From contig NZ_RJKE01000001.1 in the NCBI RefSeq assembly GCF_003751225.1, positions 7,130,001 through 7,194,000 of the forward strand: a stretch of 64,000 nucleotides of DNA, read 5' to 3'. Shown in pieces: positions 26,300 to 34,962 of the stretch (positions within the stretch are counted from its first letter, which is position 1; the number at the start of each line of letters is the position of its first letter). Position numbers and translations under genes: made by a program. Under the pieces are notes generated by a model, which saw nothing but the letters and a program-made list of their open reading frames with translations, had not been told where the DNA came from and ran no database searches. The DNA is from Actinocorallia herbida (GTDB lineage: Bacteria > Actinomycetota > Actinomycetes > Streptosporangiales > Streptosporangiaceae).

Positions 26300-27800
26300 G
26301 GGGGCGGCGTCGTGGCCCGAGGTGTGGCAGGAGCATGTGGCCGTGGCGCTGCTCGGCACCCGGCGGCGGAGCGTGCCCGAGCTGGCCGAGGCGGAGCTCG
26401 CGGAAGAGGATCCGGCGGCCCGGCTGCTCGACCAGGCGGGGCTGCTCGCGGTGGGGCGGCGCGCCGGGCTCAAGCCGGGCACGGCGGAAGCCGTCGCGCC
26501 CGCTCCCGCCGAGGACGCGCCGCAGGTCCCGGCGGCCGCGCGGGACCGGCTCACGGCGCTGCTCGAGGGCGAACGGGTGCGGCTGCTGCCCGAATGGCTC
26601 GCGGCCGCCGCCGATCTCGGCTACCGCGTCCCGGCCCGCCATCTGCCGGAACTCCTCGACCGGGGCCGCGCCGACCGCGCGCTCCGGCCGCTGATCGCGC
26701 GCGCGGCGGGGCGGCGCGGCGCCTGGCTCGCGCTGCGGAACACCGACTGGGCGTATCTGCTGACCGAGTCGGGGGCCGCGGCCGAACCCGTCGCGGACTG
26801 GGCGCACGGCACCCGGGGGCAGCGGGTCGCCGCGCTCACCGCGGCCCGCAGGGCCGACCCGGCCGAGGCGCGGGAACTGCTGCTGCGCACCTGGCCGCGG
26901 GAGTCCGCACCCGATCGGGCCGCGTTCCTCGCGACCTTCGCCCACGGCCTGTCGCCCGACGATGAGGAGTTCCTGGAACGCGCCCTGGACGACCGCGGCA
27001 AGGACGTCCGGCGCGGGGCCGCCGACCTGCTCGCGCTCGTGCCCGGCACCGCTTACGCCCGGCGGATGGCCGAGCGGGCCCGGTCGCTCGTCCGGCTCTC
27101 GGGCACGCCCGCGCGGCGGCACCTGACCGTGACCCTGCCCGCCGAGCACGACGACGCGATGGCGCGTGACGGCATCCCGTTCCACCCGGCAGGGTCGTTC
27201 GACCCGGCGGCGGCCCGCACCGGGGTCCGGGCCGCGTGGCTCCGCGAGATCCTCTCGCGCGCGCCGCTCGACACGTGGCCCGAGCACCTCGGGCTGAGCC
27301 CGCACGAGACGGTCATGCTCCCCGTCGCCGATGACTTCGCCCGGGACGTCCACCTCGGCTGGTGCCGGGCGGCGCTGCGGCAGGGCTCGGCGCCCTGGGC
27401 CCGCGCGCTGCTGCGGGACGGCTTCATCATCGACGAGGCCGAGTCGCCCACGGGCCTGCTGGCCCTCCTTCCCGAGGAAGACCGCGCCGCGGAGGCCGCC
27501 GCGCTCCTCGCGGCCGCCGAGGACCACCCGCACCGGCTCCGGCTGCTCGCCCACATCCCGGGGCCTTGGACGGGCGCGCTCACCGACGCCGTCCTCGATG
27601 CCCTCGCCGGCTCTCTCAACGACCCCGACGCCCCCCGCTTCGTCGCCCAGCTGTGCCGCCTGGCCGACGAACGCCTCGCCCCCGACGCGGCCCCCCGCGT
27701 CCACTCCCTCGCCGCCGCCCACCCCACCTGGCCCCTCGCCGAACTCGCCGACACCCTCGCCTTCCGCCGCCGCATGCTCCGCGACCTCGCCCCTCCCTGA
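26286..27800 (+). CDS. DUF5691 family protein
   Basis: 504 residues from MTGGEGAASWPEVWQEHVAV. Mostly helical repeat-like sequence; typical family pieces are LLGTRRRSVPE near the start and LPLLIARAAGRRG-like segments in the middle, with WPEHLGLSPHETVMLPVADD near 335. No enzyme motif. Start lies inside the end of the Arg-rich frame, so translation may be coupled. Always found with the SWIM and MoxR genes in this type of operon; likely an adaptor or scaffold. Confidence 0.8.
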   Translation: MTGGEGAASWPEVWQEHVAVALLGTRRRSVPELAEAELAEEDPAARLLDQAGLLAVGRRAGLKPGTAEAVAPAPAEDAPQVPAAARDRLTALLEGERVRLLPEWLAAAADLGYRVPARHLPELLDRGRADRALRPLIARAAGRRGAWLALRNTDWAYLLTESGAAAEPVADWAHGTRGQRVAALTAARRADPAEARELLLRTWPRESAPDRAAFLATFAHGLSPDDEEFLERALDDRGKDVRRGAADLLALVPGTAYARRMAERARSLVRLSGTPARRHLTVTLPAEHDDAMARDGIPFHPAGSFDPAAARTGVRAAWLREILSRAPLDTWPEHLGLSPHETVMLPVADDFARDVHLGWCRAALRQGSAPWARALLRDGFIIDEAESPTGLLALLPEEDRAAEAAALLAAAEDHPHRLRLLAHIPGPWTGALTDAVLDALAGSLNDPDAPRFVAQLCRLADERLAPDAAPRVHSLAAAHPTWPLAELADTLAFRRRMLRDLAPP

Positions 27801-27847
27801 ACCCTCCTCCCCGGGAACACCCGAAACCCCGAAGGAGAGAAGGTCCC

Positions 27848-28054
27848 ATGCCCTCCGCCTCACCGCGCGGAACCCGCACCCGCACACGAGCGCTGGACCC
27901 GGCACGGTCCAGGGCCCGGGGAACGGAACCCTGCGCGGTCGGCGGCGTGCCGAACTCAGTGCGGTGCCGGGGGTCGGGGCGTCGTTCGGGTCGGGGCGGG
28001 ATGTCAGAGGGGTGTGATGGGGTGTCGTCCAGGCGGGTGAGGGCTGGGCGGTAA
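27848..28054 (+). CDS. possible small Arg-rich ORF bridging DUF5691 and MoxR genes
   Basis: 68 codons starting MPSASPRGTRTRTRA, with an excellent ribosome site (AAGGAGAGAAGG, ~5 bases before the ATG) 47 bases after the DUF5691 stop, ending 38 bases before MoxR. Arg, Ser and Gly rich; the PSASP start recalls PSATSP of the ORF at 25247. The strong site argues for translation; product function unknown. Confidence 0.35.
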   Translation: MPSASPRGTRTRTRALDPARSRARGTEPCAVGGVPNSVRCRGSGRRSGRGGMSEGCDGVSSRRVRAGR

Positions 28055-28092
28055 GGGATTTCGTTGGTCGTCGGGAGCAGGAGGAGAGGGTC

Positions 28093-29175
28093 ATGGGCGA
28101 GGTGCTGAGGCCGCATGCGGAGCAGGAGTACGCGGAAGAGCTGGCTCGGCTGGCCGAGGTGGACGAGCGGGTCAGGCCGCCCGGGTGGCGGCTGTCGCCG
28201 TGGGCGGTCACGGAGTACCTGATGGGGGGCGAATTGGCGGACGGGACGGTGATCACGCCCAAGTACGTCGGGCCGCGCAGGCTCATGGAGGTGGCCGTCG
28301 CGACGCTGGCGACCGACCGGGCGCTGCTGCTGCTCGGGGTGCCGGGCACCGCCAAGACGTGGGTGTCGGAGCATCTGGCGGCGGCGATCAGCGGCGACTC
28401 GACGCTGCTGGTCCAGGGCACGGCGGGCACCCCGGAAGAGGCGGTGCGCTATGGCTGGAACTACGCGCGGCTGCTCGCCGAGGGCCCGTCGCCCGAAGCC
28501 CTGGTGGAGAGCCCCGTGATGCGCGCGATGCGGCTCGGTTCGGTCGCCCGGATCGAGGAGCTGACCCGCATTCCGTCCGACGTGCAGGACGCGCTCATCA
28601 CGATCCTGTCGGAGAAGACGCTGCCGGTGCCGGAGCTGAACACCGAGGTGCAGGCGCACCGCGGCTTCACCGTCATCGCCACCGCCAACGACCGGGACCG
28701 CGGCGTGAACGAGCTGTCCAGCGCGCTGCGCCGCAGGTTCAACACCGTCGTGCTGCCCGTGCCGGGCTCCGCCGAGGAGGAGGTGGAGATCGTCGCGCGG
28801 CGGGTCGCGCAGCTCGGCCGGGCGCTGGAGCTGCCGGAGGCCGCGACGGGCCTCGCCGAGATCCGCCGCGTCGTCACGGTCTTCCGGGAACTGCGCGCGG
28901 GTCTCACCGAGGACGGCCGGACCAAGGTCAAGACGCCGAGCGGGCCCCTCAGCACCGCCGAGGCCATCTCGGTGATCACCGGGGGCATCGCCTTGGCCGC
29001 GCACTTCGGCGACGGCGAACTGCGCGCCTCCGATGTCGCGGCGGGCGTCCGCGGGGCCGTCGTGCAGGACGCGGTGTCCGACCGGGTCGTCTGGCAGGAG
29101 TACGTCGAGACCGTCGTCCGGGAGCGACCAGAGTGGGCGGACTTCTACCGGGCCTGCCGCGAGGTCCCGGCCTGA
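28093..29175 (+). CDS. MoxR-family AAA+ ATPase
   Basis: 360 residues; ATG preceded by GGAGGAGAGGGTC. Walker A LLLGVPGTAKTWVSE near residue 80-94, Walker B/sensor segment RIEELTRIPSDVQDALI near 155, sensor 1 ATANDRDRGVNELSSALRRR near 195, and a helical lid. MoxR ATPases remodel partner proteins together with a VWA protein, here the last gene of the operon (MIDAS present). The substrate is unknown. Confidence 0.92.
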   Translation: MGEVLRPHAEQEYAEELARLAEVDERVRPPGWRLSPWAVTEYLMGGELADGTVITPKYVGPRRLMEVAVATLATDRALLLLGVPGTAKTWVSEHLAAAISGDSTLLVQGTAGTPEEAVRYGWNYARLLAEGPSPEALVESPVMRAMRLGSVARIEELTRIPSDVQDALITILSEKTLPVPELNTEVQAHRGFTVIATANDRDRGVNELSSALRRRFNTVVLPVPGSAEEEVEIVARRVAQLGRALELPEAATGLAEIRRVVTVFRELRAGLTEDGRTKVKTPSGPLSTAEAISVITGGIALAAHFGDGELRASDVAAGVRGAVVQDAVSDRVVWQEYVETVVRERPEWADFYRACREVPA

Positions 29176-29224
29176 GGCCGCCCGCGTCCCGATCCTTCCC
29201 CACCGCTTCCTCTCGGGAGTCCCC

Positions 29225-31459
29225 ATGACCGTCGAGGTCTACGGCATCCGCCACCATGGCCCGGGCTCGGCCCGCGCGCTGGACGACGCCCTCGCCGTCC
29301 AGCGTCCCGACATCGTGCTCGTCGAGGGTCCGCCCGAGGCCGACGCGCTGGTCCCGCTGGCCGCCGACCCGGGCATGGTCCCGCCGGTCGCGCTGCTCGC
29401 CTACACCGCCGACGACGCTCCCGCCCGGGCCGCCTTCTGGCCGTTCGCGGCGTTCAGCCCGGAATGGCGGGCGCTCGAACACGCGCTGCGCCGCGGCGTG
29501 CCCGTGCGGTTCATCGACCTGCCCGCCGCGCACACCCTCGCCGGGCAGCACGCCCCGGAAGATCAGGAGAAGCCGGAAAAACCCAACGAAGAGGAAGATC
29601 CTTGGCGGGATCGCGTCAGATCCGATCCGCTCGGCGTCCTGGCCGAGGCGGCGGGCTACGACGACGCCGAACGCTGGTGGGACGACGTGATCGAGCTGCG
29701 CGGCGGGTCCGACAGGTTCGCGGCGGTCGCCGAGGCCATGGCCGCGCTCCGCGAAGGCGACGACTCGGCTTTCACGCCTCGGGAGGAACGCAGGGAAGCC
29801 GCCATGAGGCAGGCGATCCGCAAAGCCCTCAAGGAGGGGCACTCCAACGTCGCCGTGGTCTGCGGCGCATGGCATGTGCCCGCCTTGGTGGACGAGGCGC
29901 GCGCCCGGGTGACGGCGACCCGGGACGCCGCGGCCTTGAAGGGCCTGCCCAAGGCCAAGGTCGCGATGACCTGGGTGCCGTGGACGCACGGGCGGCTCAC
30001 CCGCGCGTCCGGATACGGCGCCGGGGTCTCCTCGCCCGGCTGGTACGGCCATCTGTTCGAGGTGCCCGATCGGCCGGTCGAGCGGTGGCTCACCGCCGCG
30101 GCGCGGGTGCTGCGCGCGGAGGGATTGCCCGCCTCGTCGGGGCATGTGATCGAGGCGGTCAGGCTCGCCGAGTCCCTGGCCGTCCTGCGCGGACGGCCGC
30201 TGCCGGGCCTCGAGGAACTGACCGAGGCGGTCCGGGCGGTGCTCTGCGAGGGCGCCGACCTGCCCGTCGCGCTGGTCGAGCGGCGGCTCGTGGTGGGCGA
30301 GCGGCTCGGCGCGGTGCCTGCCGGGACCCCGATGGTGCCGCTCCAGCGGGATCTCGCCGCGGCGCAGCGGCGGCTGCGGCTCAGACCGTCGGCCGAGGCC
30401 AGGGAGCAGGTCCTCGATCTGCGCACCGAGCTCGATCTCGGGCGCAGCCGGCTGCTGCACCGGCTGCGCGTCCTGGAGGTCGGGTGGGGGGAGCCCGCGG
30501 GGGCCGAACGCGGCAAGGGCACCTTCAAGGAGACCTGGACCCTGCGGTGGCAGCCGGAGTTCGACCTCCGGCTGATCGAGGCCGGGGCGCTGGGCACGAC
30601 CGTGGAAGAGGCGGCGGGCACGCGGGTGATCGCGGCCGCAACGGCGCCCGAACTGCCCGAGTTGACGGCGCTGGCCGAGCGCTGCCTCCTCGCCGATCTC
30701 GCCGACGCCCTCCCGGAGGTCATGCGCGCGCTCGCCGACCGCGCCGCCACCGACCGCGACTCGACCCGCCTCATGGCCGCGCTGCCGCCGCTCGTCCGGT
30801 CGCTGCGCTACGGCGACGTGCGCGGTACCCCGACGGGCCCGCTGCGCGCGGTCGTGGACGGGCTCGTCATCCGGTTCTGCGTGGGTCTGCCCTCGGCGGT
30901 CTCCGCGCTCGACGACGACGCGGCGGCCGCGATGCTGAAACTCGTCGGCACCGTCCACGAGACCCTCGCGCTGCTGGACGATCCCGCGCACACCGAGCGC
31001 TGGCTGACGGCCCTGGCCTCCCTCGCGGAAGCCCCCGCCCTGCACGGGGTCCTCGCGGGCCGCTTCACCCGGCTCCTCCTCGACGCGGGCAGGCTCCCCG
31101 ATCCGGCCGAGCGCATGTCGCGGGCCGTCTCGGCGGGCTCGCCGCCCGACCGCGCCGCCGCCTGGATCGAGGGCTTCCTGTCCGATGGCGCCCTCGTCCT
31201 CCTGCACGACGAGATCCTCCTGTCCCTGCTGGACTCCTGGCTCGCCGCGCTGCCCCCCACGGCGTTCGACACCGCCCTCCCTCTCCTTCGGCGCGCCTTC
31301 TCCGGCTTCGCTTCCCCGGAACGCCGCGCCTTGGCCTCCGCCGTCCGCCGCCCTGCCGCACAACGCAGCCGCGAGCACCAGGACCTGGACCTCACCCGCG
31401 CGGCCCCCGCGATGGCCACCGTCCTCACCTTCCTCGACCACCGCACCCCCACCCCATGA
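29225..31459 (+). CDS. DUF5682 family protein
   Basis: 744 residues from MTVEVYGIRHHGPGSARAL, GGGAG 5 bases upstream. The N-terminal ~250 residues resemble ChaN/TraB-like folds: IRHHGPGSARALDDAL, VLVEGPPEADALVP, and VAVVCGAWHVPALV, with conserved His and Glu that may form an active or metal site. A long helical C-terminus follows. Ends in ATGA overlap with the next small frame. Fourth gene of the SWIM/MoxR/VWA operon. Confidence 0.82.
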   Translation: MTVEVYGIRHHGPGSARALDDALAVQRPDIVLVEGPPEADALVPLAADPGMVPPVALLAYTADDAPARAAFWPFAAFSPEWRALEHALRRGVPVRFIDLPAAHTLAGQHAPEDQEKPEKPNEEEDPWRDRVRSDPLGVLAEAAGYDDAERWWDDVIELRGGSDRFAAVAEAMAALREGDDSAFTPREERREAAMRQAIRKALKEGHSNVAVVCGAWHVPALVDEARARVTATRDAAALKGLPKAKVAMTWVPWTHGRLTRASGYGAGVSSPGWYGHLFEVPDRPVERWLTAAARVLRAEGLPASSGHVIEAVRLAESLAVLRGRPLPGLEELTEAVRAVLCEGADLPVALVERRLVVGERLGAVPAGTPMVPLQRDLAAAQRRLRLRPSAEAREQVLDLRTELDLGRSRLLHRLRVLEVGWGEPAGAERGKGTFKETWTLRWQPEFDLRLIEAGALGTTVEEAAGTRVIAAATAPELPELTALAERCLLADLADALPEVMRALADRAATDRDSTRLMAALPPLVRSLRYGDVRGTPTGPLRAVVDGLVIRFCVGLPSAVSALDDDAAAAMLKLVGTVHETLALLDDPAHTERWLTALASLAEAPALHGVLAGRFTRLLLDAGRLPDPAERMSRAVSAGSPPDRAAAWIEGFLSDGALVLLHDEILLSLLDSWLAALPPTAFDTALPLLRRAFSGFASPERRALASAVRRPAAQRSREHQDLDLTRAAPAMATVLTFLDHRTPTP

Positions 31460-31590
31460 GAGGGCCGACGAGTACGGACAAGCCGCCGGCGCGGGCGGAA
31501 ACGCGGGGGCCCGCGAGTGCAGACGGGCCTCGGACGGATCGGGGCCGCGTGAAGCGGCGTGGCCGGGATGAGCTGGAGGAGGAGAGATGA
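31456..31590 (+). CDS. possible 44-residue Arg/Glu-rich ORF coupled on both sides (DUF5682 to VWA)
   Basis: The ATG (31456) overlaps the DUF5682 stop as ATGA, and its own TGA (31588-31590) overlaps the VWA start as ATGA. Product begins MRGPTSTDKPPARAETRG and ends GRDELEEER; no hydrophobic residues to speak of. The AGGAGGAGAG inside its 3' end is the ribosome site of VWA. Best read as a bridge that keeps ribosomes on the message, or as a small basic protein. Confidence 0.4.
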   Translation: MRGPTSTDKPPARAETRGPASADGPRTDRGRVKRRGRDELEEER

Positions 31591-32708
31591 GCGGGGACGT
31601 CGAGAGGTTGCGGCGGTGGCGGTTGGTCCTGGGGGCGGAGGGGACCGAAGGGACCGGGGTGGAGGTTCAGGGGCGGGATCGGCGGGTGGACGAGGCGTTG
31701 GAGGCGCTGTACGGCGGTGGGGAGGGGCGGCGGGGAGGATTGGGGGCGTCCGCGCCGAATGTGGCGCGGTGGCTCGGGGACATCCGGGAGTATTTTCCGG
31801 CCTCGGTGGTGCGGGTGATGCAGCGGGACGCGATCGAGCGGCTCGATCTGACCAGGCTGCTGCTGGAGCCGGAGCTGCTCGACGCCGTCGAGCCGGATGT
31901 GCGGCTGGTCGGGACGCTGCTGTCGCTGGCGAAGGTGCTGCCCGAGCGCGCACGCGAGTCGGCTCGGGCGGTCGTGCGCAAGGTCGTCGCGGAGCTGGAG
32001 CGGCGGCTCGCCGACCGGACCCGCGCCGCCGTCCGCGGGGCGCTCGACAAGGCGGCGCGGACCTCCCGGCCGCGCCCGTCCGACATCGACTGGGACCGGA
32101 CGATCCGGGCGAACCTCCGGCACTATCTGCCGGACCGCCGCACGGTCGTCCCGGAGCGCCTCGTCGGGCACGGCCGCAGACGGCGGGCGGTCCAGCGGGA
32201 GGTGATCCTCTGCGTCGACCAGAGCGGGTCGATGGCGTCGTCGGTGGTCTACGCGGGCCTGTTCGGCGCGGTGCTCGCCTCGGTGCCCGCGCTGCGGACC
32301 TCGGTCGTCGTGTTCGACACGGCGGTCGTCGACCTCACTGAGCGGCTGCACGACCCCGTCGAGGTGCTGTTCGGCACCACCTTGGGCGGCGGCACCGACA
32401 TCAACCGGGCCCTGGCGTACTGCGAGGGGCTGGTCACCCGCCCGGAGCGGACGGTGCTGGTGCTGGTCAGCGATCTCTTCGAGGGCGGCGACCGCCGGGA
32501 GATGCTCGCGCGGGCCGCCGCGCTGGTCCGGTCGGGCGTACAGATGATCGCCCTGCTCGCCCTGTCGGACGACGGCGCGCCCGCCCACGACCACGACACC
32601 GCCGAGGCGTTCGCGGCGCTGGGCGTTCCGGCGTTCGCCTGCACCCCCGACGCCTTCCCCGACCTCTTGGCGGCGGCACTCCAGCAGCAGCCCCTGCCCG
32701 GCGCATGA
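31587..32708 (+). CDS. VWA (CoxE-like) domain protein, last gene of the MoxR operon
   Basis: 373 residues. N-terminal ~200 residues are helical and basic; the C-terminal von Willebrand A domain carries a full MIDAS: CVDQSGSMAS near residue 209, TLGGGTDI near 266 and VSDLFEGGD near 293. VWA proteins bind a target through Mg2+ and are the usual partner of MoxR ATPases. A strong terminator follows at 32739. Confidence 0.9.
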   Translation: MSGDVERLRRWRLVLGAEGTEGTGVEVQGRDRRVDEALEALYGGGEGRRGGLGASAPNVARWLGDIREYFPASVVRVMQRDAIERLDLTRLLLEPELLDAVEPDVRLVGTLLSLAKVLPERARESARAVVRKVVAELERRLADRTRAAVRGALDKAARTSRPRPSDIDWDRTIRANLRHYLPDRRTVVPERLVGHGRRRRAVQREVILCVDQSGSMASSVVYAGLFGAVLASVPALRTSVVVFDTAVVDLTERLHDPVEVLFGTTLGGGTDINRALAYCEGLVTRPERTVLVLVSDLFEGGDRREMLARAAALVRSGVQMIALLALSDDGAPAHDHDTAEAFAALGVPAFACTPDAFPDLLAAALQQQPLPGA

Positions 32709-32738
32709 ACACCCCGTCCGGCGGCCGTCGCTCATGGG

Positions 32739-32771
32739 CGTATGGCGGCCGCCGTTCGCGGCCGCCATACG
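32739..32771. terminator. bidirectional terminator between VWA and esterase genes
   Basis: Perfect 14-bp stem CGTATGGCGGCCGC / GCGGCCGCCATACG with loop CGTTC between convergent genes. Confidence 0.85.
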
Positions 32772-32785
32772 GCTGGTCGGTGGGC

Positions 32786-33808
32786 TCAGGCGGCGCGTTC
32801 GCCGCTCACGGGGGGTGGGATCAGGGCCTCGCGCAGGACGGGCAGGGCCCGCTCGAACTCTCGCGACCAATAGGGCCAGCTGTGGGTGCCGGGGTGGAAC
32901 CGGGTGGTGGCCGGCACCCCGAGCTGCTGGAGCTTGGCGGCGTAGAGGGTGTTGACGGTGTGCACGAGGGTCTCGACGGGATCGGGACCGGCGTGCGGGA
33001 GGGGGTCGAGCGGTCCGGGGGCGCCGGTGCCACAGGCCAGGTGCAGCCGCACCCCGGTGAGCTGGGTGACGAGGTCGTAGGGGTTGTGCCGCTTCCACAG
33101 GGCGCGCTGCTCGGCGGGATCCCCCCAGACGTTCGCCCAGTCGACCCTGGCCACCGCCGCCGTCAGTTCCATGAGGTCGGGTCCGTCGAGGGTGGACGCC
33201 GAGTGGTGGAGGGTGTCGACGGGGGCGCTGAAGGCCGCGACCGCGCGGAACGTTCCACGATGGCGGGCCGCGTAGGCGAGCGCGCCGCGTCCGCCCTGGG
33301 AGCAGCCCGCGACGGCCCGCGACGGACCCGCGCGGTAGCCGCGTTCGAGGATCTGGGTGAGTTCGGCGAGATGGAAGGTCTCCCAGCGCGCGCCGCCTCG
33401 GCGCGGCCGGAGCGGGTCGGTGTAGGCGGCGCACGCGCCGCCTTCGGGGAGGACGACGAGGAAGTCGTCCTGTTCGGTCAGGGACGCCACATCCGTGTGG
33501 GACGTCCAGCTCGTGTGGTCGCCGCCCGGGCCGTGCAGCAGCCAGAGCGCGGGCCAGGTGCGCGCCGCGTCACGCGCCCATCCCGGCGGCAGCAGGAGCC
33601 GGACGCGCCGGTCCTCGCCGAGGGCGGGCGAACGTACGGTGAGGTCGAGCACCCGGCCCTGCCTGCGCTCGCCGACGACCCGGGCGCCGTCGTCGGCCGA
33701 GGGCACCCGCGCCCGCGCGGGGCCGCCGGGTGCGATGGTCGCGACGGTCCTGAGGACCGCCGAGACCAGGGAGAAGGTTCCGATGACAGACCGAGCAGCC
33801 CTCCGCAT
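32786..33808 (-). CDS. secreted esterase (alpha/beta hydrolase, esterase D/antigen 85-like)
   Basis: 340 residues from MRRAARSVIGTF with GAGG 6-7 bases upstream. A signal-peptide-like N-terminus (VIGTFSLVSAVLRTVATIA) is followed by VRLLLPPGWARD, WLLHGPGGDHTSW, and nucleophile elbow AGCSQGGRGAL (Ser ~ residue 180); the late His is probably in HPGTHSWPYW. Same architecture as S-formylglutathione hydrolase/Ag85-like esterases. Substrate unknown. Confidence 0.87.
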   Translation of the reverse strand: MRRAARSVIGTFSLVSAVLRTVATIAPGGPARARVPSADDGARVVGERRQGRVLDLTVRSPALGEDRRVRLLLPPGWARDAARTWPALWLLHGPGGDHTSWTSHTDVASLTEQDDFLVVLPEGGACAAYTDPLRPRRGGARWETFHLAELTQILERGYRAGPSRAVAGCSQGGRGALAYAARHRGTFRAVAAFSAPVDTLHHSASTLDGPDLMELTAAVARVDWANVWGDPAEQRALWKRHNPYDLVTQLTGVRLHLACGTGAPGPLDPLPHAGPDPVETLVHTVNTLYAAKLQQLGVPATTRFHPGTHSWPYWSREFERALPVLREALIPPPVSGERAA

Positions 33809-33867
33809 AGCCGCCTCACAGTGAGATTCTTGTTCTGGTAATCGCTTTCTGCCCGGCGGAAAGGCAG

Positions 33868-33895
33868 TTCGCACCTGTCCGCAAAGATTTATAAG
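33868..33895 (+). promoter_or_regulatory. candidate promoter for the lipid kinase gene
   Basis: In the AT-richer gap 33809-33964, TTCGCA (33868-33873) and TATAAG (33890-33895) are 16 bp apart, resembling a sigma-70-type -35/-10. Weak match at -35. Confidence 0.3.
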
Positions 33896-33964
33896 ATGAA
33901 GGTCAACAGGAAGACGTATGAGTACCCGATGGTGTAAAGCGAGAACAGGCGACGGGGTGGCGTG

Positions 33965-34912
33965 ATGCGCAGCAAGGCCGAACTCGGCGCGTCCATCCGC
34001 GCGGGCGGCAAGGCGGTCCTCATCGTCAACACCCGGTCGCGCCGCGGGCGCCGCGAGTACACCGAGGCGTTGCGGCTGCTGCTGGCGGCGCGGATCGGTT
34101 TCGTCGGGCTCTTCCCCGTCACCGAGCCGGAGAAGCTGGCCGAGGTCTTCGCCGAGGCGCTCGAGCTCGAACCGGATCTCGTGGTCGTCGGCGGCGGCGA
34201 CGGCACGCTCAAGGAGGCCGTCAAGCACCTCGCGCACCGCGACATCGCGCTCGGCCTGCTGCCGCTCGGCACCACCAACAACTTCGCGCGCGGCCTCCAG
34301 CTGCCGCTGAAGCTCGCCGGGGCCGTCGCGGTGATCGCCGAGGGCAAGGTCGCGGACGTGGACCTCGCCGAGATCTCCCACCCCGACGGCTCCCCACCGG
34401 AGATCTTCGCCAACATGCTGAGCATGGGTCTTTCGGTGCAGGTCGCCGAGAACGTCCCGCACCTGCTCAAGCGCTATCTGGGCCGCAACGCCTATCCGCT
34501 GACCGCGATCGCGCGCCTCGCCCTGGACCGCGCGTTCACCGCGACGCTCACCGTCGACGGCGAGGTGCACACGCTGGAGACCCACCAGCTCAACATCGCC
34601 AACGGCTCACACCACAGCGGCAGGCCGATCGCCAGGGACGCGAGCCCGGACGACAGGCTGCTCGCGGTCTACCCGCTCGGCGGGGCGGGCCGGATCAGGC
34701 TGCTGTCGGCCACCGCGCGGCATGTGCTCACCGGGCAGTTCCGGACGATCACCCAGCCGCCGTTCCTGACGACGGGCCGGGTCGAGATCGTCACCGACCC
34801 GCCGATGGCCGCCGATGTGGACGGCGAACTGCACCCGGGCACTCCGATGACGGTCACGCTGCTGCCGAACGCCCTGCGCGTCATAGTGAAGCAGGATTTT
34901 CCCGACACGTAG
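33965..34912 (+). CDS. diacylglycerol kinase-like lipid kinase (YegS/DagK family)
   Basis: 315 residues; ATG at 33965 follows GGGGTGG. The catalytic domain shows VLIVNTRSRRG near the start, the nucleotide loop VVGGGDGTLKEAV near residue 75, and LLPLGTTNNFARGLQLP near 100. The C-terminal beta domain has ADVDGELHPGTPM. Phosphorylates a membrane lipid such as diacylglycerol or a sphingoid or polyprenyl lipid; substrate not deducible. Confidence 0.9.
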   Translation: MRSKAELGASIRAGGKAVLIVNTRSRRGRREYTEALRLLLAARIGFVGLFPVTEPEKLAEVFAEALELEPDLVVVGGGDGTLKEAVKHLAHRDIALGLLPLGTTNNFARGLQLPLKLAGAVAVIAEGKVADVDLAEISHPDGSPPEIFANMLSMGLSVQVAENVPHLLKRYLGRNAYPLTAIARLALDRAFTATLTVDGEVHTLETHQLNIANGSHHSGRPIARDASPDDRLLAVYPLGGAGRIRLLSATARHVLTGQFRTITQPPFLTTGRVEIVTDPPMAADVDGELHPGTPMTVTLLPNALRVIVKQDFPDT

Positions 34913-34962
34913 TGGGACAGCGGGCCCTGGACGGCCGCCATCCGCGGGGTCAGGATGCGGGC

